Assembly (NCBI GenBank): GCA_009712615.1
Contig: WASR01000004.1
Location: forward strand, 1-8,116
DNA from: Methanobacterium sp.
GTDB taxonomy: Archaea; Methanobacteriota; Methanobacteria; Methanobacteriales; Methanobacteriaceae
Reading direction: 5' to 3'
DNA: 8,116 nt
The translations under genes were made by a program, and so were the position numbers. The stretch's first letter is position 1. Each line of letters starts with the position of its first letter. Shown piece after piece: positions 1 to 5,595 of this stretch. Below the pieces are notes generated by a model, which saw only the letters and a program-made list of their open reading frames with translations, had not been told where the DNA came from and made no database searches.

Positions 1-1
1 T

Positions 2-262
2 GGAAATAAACCAGTAATTAATTACGTTATATCAGTAGTAACACAAATGAATGGCGGAGTTTCTGAGGTTGTTCTAAAAGCTAGAGGTAGGGCAATTAGC
101 AGAGCTGTTGATGTTGCTGAGATAGTTAGAAACAGATTTGTTACTGATGCTCAAGTGGAATCAATAGACATAAGCACAGAGGAAATTATGAACAATGAAG
201 GCGCAAATACTAATGTTTCTGCCATAGAAATTCAGCTTTCAAGGGATGATACTTCCATCTGA
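2..262 (+). CDS. albA: DNA/RNA-binding protein Alba (5' end outside window)
   Basis: Small archaeal chromatin protein that binds double-stranded DNA and RNA as a dimer. The open frame continues upstream from the first ATG at 47 to the window edge, and its residues GNKPVINYV match the usual Alba N-terminus, so only about five to ten residues are missing. The 86 visible residues carry the family hallmark [21 protein letters not shown] (residues 26-46 of the fragment), which forms the DNA-facing helix, and end with the typical beta-hairpin SAIEIQL. In Sulfolobus Alba the motif reads GKKP and its first lysine is the acetylated one. Here that position is Asn, as I recall from other euryarchaeal Alba proteins, while the second lysine is kept. 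The stop is TGA at 260-262. The gene converges on the propeller gene that follows. Identification is by recall of the family sequence. Confidence 0.95.
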   Translation, partial: GNKPVINYVISVVTQMNGGVSEVVLKARGRAISRAVDVAEIVRNRFVTDAQVESIDISTEEIMNNEGANTNVSAIEIQLSRDDTSI

Positions 263-340
263 AGCCTAATAAAAACTAATTTTACATCTATTATTTTTAT
301 AATTTGTATATTTTTAAAAAAAAATTAATAAGGGAAAAAT
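263..340. terminator. Shared terminator region between converging genes
   Basis: The gap between the alba stop and the stop of the minus-strand propeller gene is T-rich on both strands. On the + strand, alba is followed by several T-tracts (about 290-297 and 311-315), the usual archaeal termination signal. For the minus-strand operon, GGGAA (332-336) and TTCCC (344-348) form a 5-bp stem with a 7-base loop that includes the stop codon 341-343. On that strand a run of nine U residues follows (complement of 316-324). The stem is short, so the U-run is probably the main signal. Confidence 0.5.
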
Positions 341-1573
341 TTATTCCCCTTTTCTTCTTCTTCTAAGTGTCCTCACTGCTAATAATCCTCCAACTATGAC
401 TACAACTATGGCTATCACGTAGTAGAGGTAGTTAGAAACAGGCCCGGTTTTTCTAGAGAAGTCGATTGCATACATGTTTCCGTTGTTATCACCTGCAAAT
501 ATATCGTCACCATAAACTATTGGTGAACTTAATGGCGAATTGAAGAGGTAATAACCTGGAGTATAGCTCCATTCTTCTTTTCCACTATATTTGTTAAGAA
601 CGTATACTGTTCCAGATTCTGAAGTTACTACTATATTGTCTCCCATAAGTGCAGGGGTTGTTTTTACATTTCCCGTGTTAACGGACCATTTAAGTTTTCC
701 ATCACGCATATCAAGGGCAGTTATATTTCCGTTATCTGAACCTATGAATAGTGCATTGTCGTTAGGATCTAGAAGTGCTGATGATTTTACAGAATCATTT
801 AGGTTATAATTCCATAGTACTGAACCATCTGCAGTATTTAGTGCGTAGAAGTTTCCATTATCTGTTCCCATGTACAATGTTGTGTTGTTAATTGCAGGAG
901 ATGATCTTACAGCACTACCTGTATCGTATGCCCAATTTTGTGTTCCGTTGGCTATGCCTAAAGCATATATTTTGCCATCGTCAGATCCGAAGTATACAGT
1001 ATCATTATAAACTGTAGGGGAAGATCTAACAGCGTTTCCTGTTTGGAATTCCCATTTCTTGGTACTGTCGTTGGTATTTAGTGCATATAATCTTTGATCA
1101 TCTGATCCGAAATATATTATTCCATTATCTATGGCAGGAGTTGTTTCTATTGAGTTTCCTGTTTTATATTTCCACACATCATCTCCAGTTTTTTTGTTCA
1201 AGGCATAGAGGTAACTGTCTCCAGAACCGAAGTATACGTTATCTCCAACTACTATTGGTGCGTTTGTTATATTTCCGCCTGCTTTGTAATCCCAAACTTT
1301 TGTTCCATCTTCTAGATTAAGGGCATAGAACAGCCCACTGCTTGATCCGAAATAAATCAATTTATCAGCAATAGCTGCTGATGTTAAAATTCCAGAAGTT
1401 TGGAATAACCATGTGTCTGGATTGAAATCAGAGGCTTCGTCCATGTATGCGGTATGATTCAAATTTTCTTGAAACATTGGCCAGTCGGTTGCCGAAGCAG
1501 TAGAAACTGTCATTGGACCTATGAAAATACTAAGCATCATAATCCCAATCAATATATTTTTTTTTGCAATCAT
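341..1573 (-). CDS. Secreted PQQ-like beta-propeller protein with C-terminal membrane anchor
   Basis: Predicted extracytoplasmic eight-bladed beta-propeller of 410 residues; its ligand is unknown. The N-terminus is a signal peptide (basic AKK, then a hydrophobic stretch to about residue 22, with TASA as probable cleavage site). Eight repeats of about 40 residues follow, each of the form SP-x-V-x-x-x-x-VYFGS-x-D-G-x-LYALN-x-x-x-G-x-x-W, from about residue 45 to 370. This is the PQQ/quinoprotein propeller (PF13360/PF13570) pattern. The last 35 residues are one membrane helix (YYVIAIVVVIVGGLLAV) and a basic tail RRRRKGE, so the propeller should face outward. I chose ATG 1573 because AGGTGAT lies three bases before it; the frame also opens at ATG 1603, which has no ribosome site. 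It is the last gene of the ABC exporter operon, 49 bases after the permease stop. Such repeats occur in many unrelated surface proteins, so no enzyme activity should be read into it. Confidence 0.85.
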   Translation of the reverse strand: MIAKKNILIGIMMLSIFIGPMTVSTASATDWPMFQENLNHTAYMDEASDFNPDTWLFQTSGILTSAAIADKLIYFGSSSGLFYALNLEDGTKVWDYKAGGNITNAPIVVGDNVYFGSGDSYLYALNKKTGDDVWKYKTGNSIETTPAIDNGIIYFGSDDQRLYALNTNDSTKKWEFQTGNAVRSSPTVYNDTVYFGSDDGKIYALGIANGTQNWAYDTGSAVRSSPAINNTTLYMGTDNGNFYALNTADGSVLWNYNLNDSVKSSALLDPNDNALFIGSDNGNITALDMRDGKLKWSVNTGNVKTTPALMGDNIVVTSESGTVYVLNKYSGKEEWSYTPGYYLFNSPLSSPIVYGDDIFAGDNNGNMYAIDFSRKTGPVSNYLYYVIAIVVVIVGGLLAVRTLRRRRKGE

Positions 1574-1576
1574 TTT

Positions 1577-1583
1577 ATCACCT
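1577..1583 (-). promoter_or_regulatory. Shine-Dalgarno deciding the propeller start
   Basis: Reading the minus strand, AGGTGAT ends three bases before ATG 1573 and is complementary to the 3' tail of archaeal 16S rRNA. It falls inside the longer frame that begins at ATG 1603, where no such site precedes the start. It therefore argues that the first ten codons of the longer frame are not translated. Confidence 0.65.
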
Positions 1584-1622
1584 AATTGTTTAGATTTAGT
1601 CATAGACTAATCCGCGACTCAC

Positions 1623-2792
1623 TTATATATCCCTGTTAAATTTCGTTACTCCTAAATAGAAGAATATTGCTGTAAATCCTAGTAGAACTACAATATCTAT
1701 CCATATATCTCCTACGCCTGATCCTTTTAACATTACTGCTCTCAAAGCATCGTTAACGTATGTTAAAGGTAAAATATATGCAATTTTTTGGAATATCCAA
1801 GGCATTGTTTCTATAGGATAAAATACTCCTGATAAAAACATCATTGGCATTGTAATAGGCATTACAGTCTGCATGAAATCTTCCTGAGAAGAAACCCTGG
1901 CAGAAACCATAATTCCAAATCCTATGAAACATAATGCTCCCAATATTAGCAGAAGAATTGTCAACACCATACTACCATTTATAACAATTCCAAATAGTGC
2001 TATGGCCGCAAATATAAGGATAATTCCTCGCCCAGTTTCTTGAACTAATTTGGAAACAATTTTTCCTCCAATAACGGTTGCAACGCTGGTAGGGGTCATG
2101 AACAGTCTTGCAAGTTCTCCTCTTTCTCTTTCACCAGCTACAATTTCTCCCATACCAAACACACATCCAAAGAGAATGGTCATTCCGATTATTGCAGGAG
2201 CAAGGAAATTTAAATAACTGATATTCCCGTACAGCTTGTTTACCTGAACATCGATCGTGTTTAATATACTCTGGTATGGAGATGCTTGAGTTCCATTTAC
2301 CTGACTACTTGAAACTGATATTGATGATGATTGGAGCTTTTGTTCGGCTATTTGCTGATTTATTTGATTAAATAATCCTTGAGTGGCTGGAATAACTGCA
2401 CCGGCTGCCAATTGATCCGATGAATCAACATCGATCACTATACTTTTGGGCGACGTATCATTCAGAGTATCATAATTCGTAGGAAGAATTATGGCTGCTT
2501 TTGCCTGTCCATTTTGAACCATCTGCAATCCTTTATTTGGATCTGTGGTTATCTCCTTAACATCGTACAACGTGTTACCTTTAATTGCGCTTAGTGTTGC
2601 ATCTGAAAGAGTACCTTGACTTTGGTCTACTACTACAACTGGAATGTTGTTTATGGTTCCGCCCATACCATAACCAAAAAGGGTTATCATGATAATGGGG
2701 AACAAAAATAGGGACAGTAAACGAGGTTTATGTCTCCAGAGGACCATCAAATCTTTTTTGATCATCCACATAATTTTTTTAGTTTCAACCAT
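1623..2792 (-). CDS. ABC-2-type transporter permease
   Basis: Membrane subunit of an ABC exporter of the ABC-2/DrrB/YadH class, 389 residues. One helix near the N-terminus (about 25-43, LLSLFLFPIIMITLFGYG) is followed by an extracytoplasmic domain of roughly 155 residues, rich in Gln, Ser and Asn. Five more helices follow from about residue 203 to the end. The conserved cytoplasmic segment GERERGELARLFMTP and the SGVFYPIETMPWIFQ and ILPLTYVNDALR motifs are typical of the family. I prefer ATG 2792, which overlaps the ATPase stop by 8 bases and has AAGGTG six bases upstream. The longer frame begins at GTG 2801, which is itself part of that ribosome site. The substrate cannot be told from sequence; relatives export drugs, lipids or polysaccharides. 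Translational coupling to the ATPase gene is likely. Confidence 0.92.
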   Translation of the reverse strand: MVETKKIMWMIKKDLMVLWRHKPRLLSLFLFPIIMITLFGYGMGGTINNIPVVVVDQSQGTLSDATLSAIKGNTLYDVKEITTDPNKGLQMVQNGQAKAAIILPTNYDTLNDTSPKSIVIDVDSSDQLAAGAVIPATQGLFNQINQQIAEQKLQSSSISVSSSQVNGTQASPYQSILNTIDVQVNKLYGNISYLNFLAPAIIGMTILFGCVFGMGEIVAGERERGELARLFMTPTSVATVIGGKIVSKLVQETGRGIILIFAAIALFGIVINGSMVLTILLLILGALCFIGFGIMVSARVSSQEDFMQTVMPITMPMMFLSGVFYPIETMPWIFQKIAYILPLTYVNDALRAVMLKGSGVGDIWIDIVVLLGFTAIFFYLGVTKFNRDI

Positions 2793-3879
2793 CTTCTGCA
2801 CCTTCTTCTTTATTTTTTGAAGTCACACTCATGAAAACATCTTCCAATGAAGGATCCTTAGTGGATATTGAAGTAATAGTTCCTCCATTGTTGATTATTT
2901 CGGAAATTATTTTACTCACAGATTCATCTTTAGAGTCAATATCCATGACTATCCTTCCAGAATCGTGTTCATCCAATAAATCAACTTCAGGCAAGTTTTT
3001 CAGACGATCAGTCATATTTTCATCTAAATTACTGATCATCACACTTAACTCTTTCAAATCTCTGTTTTTACGTTCTATTTTTTCTTTTAACTGATCATAG
3101 GCTGCATTATCTTCAATAGAACTTTCTTTTCTGAGTTCATCCATTATTTGGATAACATCGGATGTTTCAGAGGAGCGAACTTTTTTCTGTTCATGTATCA
3201 TGGTATCCTTAAGGCCCCTAGGCGTATCGTAGGCTGCTAATACTCCTCCATTAATAATTCCAATTTTATCACAGAGTAACTCCACCTCGTACATATCATG
3301 TGAACATAGAATGATGGTACGTCCCTCAGAGTTCAGTTCTTCTACTAAATCCCATAAAACCCTCTTGGTTGTTGGATCCAAACCTATGGTTGGTTCGTCA
3401 AGGAACAGTATATCTGGTTGATGTATGAGACTAGCAACAACTGATGCTTTTTGTTTCATACCTCCAGATAACTGTTTTACTAACTTGTTTTCAGCATATT
3501 TGATGTCAACGAGTTCCATCAACTCTTCAGCACGACTTATTTTCAAGTCAGTTGAAAGTCCATAAAAATCTGCACAGAGTTCTATATTCTCACGAACTGT
3601 AAGATCTCCATATAAACTTACAAGTTGTGGGACCATTCCGATTTTTTCACGGACTTCATTAGGTTGTTTTGCAATGTCAAAACCAGCCACGTTTGCTGTT
3701 CCACCAGTGGGCTGAATTAAACATGTGAGCATTTTTATTGTAGTGGTTTTACCGGCACCATTTGGTCCCAGAAAGCCGAAGATACTCTTGTTATCTATCT
3801 TCATGTTGAGTTCATCAACAGCTAAAAAATCGTTGCTGTATTTTTTTGATAGATCAAAAGTTTCTATAGCATATTTCAT
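2785..3879 (-). CDS. ABC-2-type transporter ATP-binding protein
   Basis: Cytoplasmic ATPase that powers the permease encoded next to it, 364 residues. All nucleotide-binding motifs are present: Walker A GPNGAGKT (38-45), Q-loop Gln85, signature LSGGM (137-141), Walker B ILFLDEP (157-163) with catalytic Glu162, D-loop GLDP (166-169) and switch His194. The C-terminal part ends in the family's accessory fold (about 305-350, TSISTKDPSLEDVFMSVT). Between about 225 and 295 there is an unusually charged, helix-forming stretch that lengthens the protein beyond the more common 300-330 residues. A GGGGGT ribosome site (3885-3890) sits five bases before the ATG. The PadR stop lies 12 bases upstream and the permease start overlaps the end. 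The domain assignment is secure; the substrate is unknown. Confidence 0.95.
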   Translation of the reverse strand: MKYAIETFDLSKKYSNDFLAVDELNMKIDNKSIFGFLGPNGAGKTTTIKMLTCLIQPTGGTANVAGFDIAKQPNEVREKIGMVPQLVSLYGDLTVRENIELCADFYGLSTDLKISRAEELMELVDIKYAENKLVKQLSGGMKQKASVVASLIHQPDILFLDEPTIGLDPTTKRVLWDLVEELNSEGRTIILCSHDMYEVELLCDKIGIINGGVLAAYDTPRGLKDTMIHEQKKVRSSETSDVIQIMDELRKESSIEDNAAYDQLKEKIERKNRDLKELSVMISNLDENMTDRLKNLPEVDLLDEHDSGRIVMDIDSKDESVSKIISEIINNGGTITSISTKDPSLEDVFMSVTSKNKEEGAEDG

Positions 3880-3891
3880 TATTTACCCCCA

Positions 3892-4362
3892 TTAATCGTT
3901 TTTATCAAATATATCTCTCCAAAATTCTTCTAAAAGTGGAGTTCTGTGACATTTGAAGACTTTTTTGATTCTTTCCAGTGTTTGAATACCTTCTTCAGTT
4001 ATCTCATAATATTTTACTTTTCTTTTTCCATGAGCTTCCCAAGTTCCTTCAATTAGCCCTGCCTTCTCTAGATCATGTAGTATTGGGTATATTTTCCCAG
4101 GCTTTCCCTGTAATTGTTCTTGTTCAGCAGGATTGACTCTGTTGATTTTGCTCATAATTTCGTAACCATGAATTCTCTCCTTACTAATAATCCAGAGAAT
4201 CAGGGTCTTACCAAATCCCTTCATGCTTTTTAAAAGTTTAATATCATATTTTTTAAGCTGCTTTGATAGCTCGGAGTTACAATCCGGATCATTTTCCAAT
4301 TTATTAGAATCATGATCTGTAGATTTGGAATCCTCCAAGGGATTGCTACCTTTTTCTTCCAT
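3892..4362 (-). CDS. PadR-family transcriptional regulator
   Basis: Predicted winged-helix repressor of 156 residues, first gene of the exporter operon. The PadR core is clear: LILWIISKERIHGYEIM (54-70) is the first helix pair, GKIYPILHDLEKAGLI (89-104) the recognition helix, and RKVKYYEITEEG (114-125) the wing. A single helix of about 30 residues follows, as in short (subfamily 1) PadR proteins. The first 45 residues are an extra hydrophilic, acidic and Asn-rich stretch not part of the fold. Met47 would give a more standard length but has no ribosome site, whereas ATG 4362 is preceded by GTGA. PadR/LmrR proteins often repress a neighbouring multidrug exporter and their own gene until a ligand binds, and the layout here fits. 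The inducer is unknown. Confidence 0.92.
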   Translation of the reverse strand: MEEKGSNPLEDSKSTDHDSNKLENDPDCNSELSKQLKKYDIKLLKSMKGFGKTLILWIISKERIHGYEIMSKINRVNPAEQEQLQGKPGKIYPILHDLEKAGLIEGTWEAHGKRKVKYYEITEEGIQTLERIKKVFKCHRTPLLEEFWRDIFDKND

Positions 4363-4385
4363 TTTTTCACTTCACTATATTAAAT

Positions 4386-4413
4386 TTAGATATATCATTT
4401 TTTGATATATTTA
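4386..4413. promoter_or_regulatory. Candidate PadR operator (ATATATCA inverted repeat)
   Basis: ATATATCA at 4390-4397 is mirrored by TGATATAT at 4403-4410 with a 5-base T spacer. The match continues outward to 4387/4413 with one mismatch. It lies between the likely TATA element of the PadR operon and its start codon, where a repressor would block initiation. A third copy of ATATATCA is at 4462-4469, and a related ATATAG/CTATAT pair is at 4422-4427/4435-4440. The region is so AT-rich that some symmetry is expected by chance. Assignment to the adjacent PadR protein is inference from position. Confidence 0.4.
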
Positions 4414-4414
4414 G

Positions 4415-4433
4415 ATTATATATATAGTTTTTG
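4415..4433 (-). promoter_or_regulatory. Candidate TATA element of the PadR-ABC operon
   Basis: On the minus strand this reads as a long TATA run (CTATATATATAATC) preceded by an A-tract that could serve as BRE. It would place transcription start around 4390-4395, about 30 bases before the padR ATG. Several other AT-rich octamers nearby would also qualify, for instance at 4400-4410, so the exact box is uncertain. Confidence 0.35.
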
Positions 4434-4442
4434 TCTATATCG

Positions 4443-4459
4443 AAATTCTATATAAAAAA
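4443..4459 (+). promoter_or_regulatory. Candidate BRE/TATA of the sugar isomerase gene
   Basis: GAAATTCTATATAAAA has the purine-rich BRE followed by an archaeal TATA box. Initiation about 25 bases downstream would fall near 4480, giving a leader of only 10-15 bases. No strong Shine-Dalgarno is visible before ATG 4493 (GAGATAAG at best), so the message may be nearly leaderless. Confidence 0.45.
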
Positions 4460-4492
4460 TAATATATCATTCGAGTAGAGATAAGAATAAAT

Positions 4493-5260
4493 ATGAAACT
4501 GGGATTTTCAACTCTGGCACTTTTTATGAGTTCATTGGAGAATTGTCTAGAAACTGCTTCAAAGGACGATTTTCAGCTCATGGAAATTCTATGTGAGGGT
4601 CCTTACTGGCCGAGGAATGTGTTGGCTTACAATAATAATTTTGAAGTATTCGATTCTTACGACATAGATGTTTATCTACATTCTCCCACCATAGATCTTA
4701 ATCCTGGAAGCTTAAACCCGGGAATTCGTGAAGAAACACTTAAACAACTCAAAGAAACCATAAATTTTGCTGATGAAATTAATTCTAAAGCAGTAACTAC
4801 TCATCCTGGGTTGATACACAGACTTGACGAAAGGGTACGAAATTTCGCTATGGAACATGCTATCAATGTTCTAACTGAGGCAACAAATTATTCAGAGGAG
4901 AGGGGAATCAAATTTTCGATCGAGAATATGCCCAATAAATATGCCTATTTTTGCAACACTGCCAACGAACACAAATACTTTGTCGAAAAATGTGGATCTT
5001 ATGCAACAATAGATACTGGACATGCCAACACAAGCAAGGATGTTGAATCATTTTTTAAGCTTAAAAATATAGCTTATTTTCATTTAAATGATAATAATGG
5101 TGAAAAAGATCAACATTTAACTCTTGGCGAAGGAACTCTTGATTTAAACCTTTTAAATAGAGTTAATAATGGCATTATCGAATTAAATGATTATCAAAAT
5201 ATTCTTAAAAGCCGTGATTTGATAAGGGATTATACAAATAAACAGCAAAATTTAGGCTAG
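4493..5260 (+). CDS. Sugar phosphate isomerase/epimerase-like TIM-barrel protein
   Basis: 255-residue protein of the xylose isomerase-like/AP endonuclease 2 TIM-barrel superfamily (PF01261), a cytoplasmic, probably metal-dependent enzyme or nuclease. The start MKLGFSTLA is the usual first strand. Typical metal-ligand positions can be seen: Glu144 in SIENMP, Asp174 and His177 in DTGHAN, His197 in FHLND, His208, and Glu213 in LGEGTLD. The length is normal for the family and no domain is missing. Sugar isomerases, hydroxypyruvate isomerase and endonuclease IV share this fold and these residues. The substrate cannot be assigned, and a DNA-repair role is not excluded although the protein is somewhat shorter than endonuclease IV. 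It is transcribed away from the padR operon from the same intergenic region. Its stop codon TAG lies inside a palindrome resembling a metal-repressor box. Confidence 0.85.
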   Translation: MKLGFSTLALFMSSLENCLETASKDDFQLMEILCEGPYWPRNVLAYNNNFEVFDSYDIDVYLHSPTIDLNPGSLNPGIREETLKQLKETINFADEINSKAVTTHPGLIHRLDERVRNFAMEHAINVLTEATNYSEERGIKFSIENMPNKYAYFCNTANEHKYFVEKCGSYATIDTGHANTSKDVESFFKLKNIAYFHLNDNNGEKDQHLTLGEGTLDLNLLNRVNNGIIELNDYQNILKSRDLIRDYTNKQQNLG

Positions 5261-5266
5261 CCTAAA
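5251..5266. promoter_or_regulatory. DtxR/IdeR-like box 1 (perfect 16-bp palindrome)
   Basis: TTTAGGCTAGCCTAAA is a perfect palindrome containing TTAGGCTAGCCTAA. This closely resembles the known DtxR/IdeR consensus TTAGGTTAGSCTAA bound by iron- or manganese-dependent repressors. It overlaps the TAG stop (5258-5260) of the preceding gene and lies about 10 bases upstream of a TATA-like element. It could double as a small terminator hairpin, since a run of seven A (not T) follows, which makes that less likely for + strand transcripts. Confidence 0.6.
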
Positions 5267-5275
5267 AAAATAGTA

Positions 5276-5286
5276 ATGTTTATAAG
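5276..5286 (+). promoter_or_regulatory. Candidate TATA box between metal-repressor-like boxes
   Basis: ATGTTTATAAG fits an archaeal TATA element and is preceded by the A-rich stretch 5264-5275, which could act as BRE. Initiation would be expected near 5305-5312. It sits between box 1 and box 2, so occupancy of either would obstruct TBP/TFB or polymerase. What it drives is unclear: the next coding start is 290 bases away. Confidence 0.45.
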
Positions 5287-5301
5287 TTAGGATATCTTAA
5301 C
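5286..5301. promoter_or_regulatory. DtxR/IdeR-like box 2 (imperfect palindrome)
   Basis: GTTAGGATATCTTAAC is symmetrical at seven of eight base pairs and keeps the TTAGG half. The second half is CTTAA instead of CCTAA. Its centre is 35 bases from that of box 1. It abuts the TATA-like element on the downstream side, a classical repression position. Confidence 0.5.
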
Positions 5302-5318
5302 TAGATCCATCCCTCTAA

Positions 5319-5334
5319 ATTAGGCACACCTAAC
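5319..5334. promoter_or_regulatory. DtxR/IdeR-like box 3 (TTAGG-N4-CCTAA)
   Basis: TTAGGCACACCTAA (5320-5333) reads TTAGGTGTGCCTAA on the other strand, again close to the DtxR/IdeR consensus. The two 5-bp arms are perfect and the inner four bases are asymmetric, as in many natural sites. It lies just downstream of the expected transcription start. Spacing from box 2 is 33 bases centre to centre, close to the 35 between boxes 1 and 2. Confidence 0.5.
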
Positions 5335-5344
5335 TTTCAGGGTT

Positions 5345-5405
5345 AAAATATGGTTATCCTCTGATCATCCTCAGCTCAAATGTATCGTTGAAACCATATT
5401 TTTTC
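5345..5405 (+). ncRNA. Possible hairpin RNA or leader with terminator-like end
   Basis: AAAATATGGTT (5345-5355) and AACCATATTTT (5392-5402) are a perfect 11-bp inverted repeat enclosing 36 bases. A smaller CTGA/TCAG stem (5361-5364/5371-5374) lies within. The right arm runs into six Ts (5399-5404), so the whole resembles an RNA hairpin with U-tract. If transcription starts near 5308, a transcript of roughly 100 bases would end here. No open frame longer than a few codons is present. It may be a small RNA, an attenuator in the leader of the 5596 gene, or a coincidence in AT-rich DNA. Confidence 0.3.
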
Positions 5406-5563
5406 TATAATATTTTGGCCGTGTATTAAGATTTCTTCTGCCAAAGAACACATAATTGCTTAAACCGGCTCTACATTTTTATTTTCAACTTTTTTTTAGA
5501 TTAATAAAATTTTAACTTTATTTAACTAGTCGACCTAATTTAGATCAATAATAGATTTAGGGT
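5406..5563 (+). other. Non-coding leader region with weak promoter candidate
   Basis: No open frame, tRNA or repeat is recognisable here. It contains a T-run at 5490-5497, which could terminate upstream transcripts, and a TATA-like CTTTATTTAA at 5516-5525 preceded by an A/T-rich BRE-like stretch. The latter would start transcription near 5547, about 50 bases before the next ATG. CCTAA (5534-5538) and TTAGG (5557-5561) occur here, but in the order opposite to the boxes upstream. Confidence 0.3.
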
Positions 5564-5583
5564 GTTTAAAACATGTTTTGAAC
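5564..5583. promoter_or_regulatory. 20-bp near-perfect palindrome before the DUF362 gene
   Basis: GTTTAAAACATGTTTTGAAC is symmetrical at nine of ten base pairs; the exception, T5567/G5580, would still pair as U-G in RNA. It ends two bases before the GAGGGAG ribosome site and 12 bases before the start codon. It may be a protein-binding operator, or a hairpin that affects access of the ribosome. No known consensus is recognised. Confidence 0.4.
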
Positions 5584-5584
5584 A

Positions 5585-5591
5585 GAGGGAG
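5585..5591 (+). promoter_or_regulatory. Shine-Dalgarno of the DUF362 gene
   Basis: GAGGGAG lies four bases before ATG 5596. It supports that start and indicates a leadered message, so transcription must begin upstream of about 5585. Confidence 0.6.
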
Positions 5592-5595
5592 TTAG

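Noticed and set aside
591..1320. Plus-strand open frames of 72 and 79 codons opposite the propeller gene
   Set aside because: They lie wholly within the repetitive propeller gene, show no ribosome site or family resemblance, and are explained as antisense shadows of its repeats.
700..1350. Tandem DNA repeat or CRISPR-like array with a period near 120 bases
   Set aside because: The periodicity follows the 40-residue propeller blades in the protein and the DNA copies are divergent, so it is a coding repeat.
2831..3094. Plus-strand open frame of 87 codons opposite the ABC ATPase gene
   Set aside because: It is antisense to a clearly coding region, has no Shine-Dalgarno and its composition is what complementing the charged insert would give.
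5534..5561. CCTAA and TTAGG spaced 18 bases apart as a fourth metal-repressor box
   Set aside because: The arms are in the reverse order and too far apart compared with the TTAGG-N4-CCTAA sites upstream, so they do not fit the same operator.
5261..5595. Remnant of a small protein gene in the long gap
   Set aside because: ATGs at 5350 and 5379 are followed by stops within four codons, and no frame shows recognisable protein remains.
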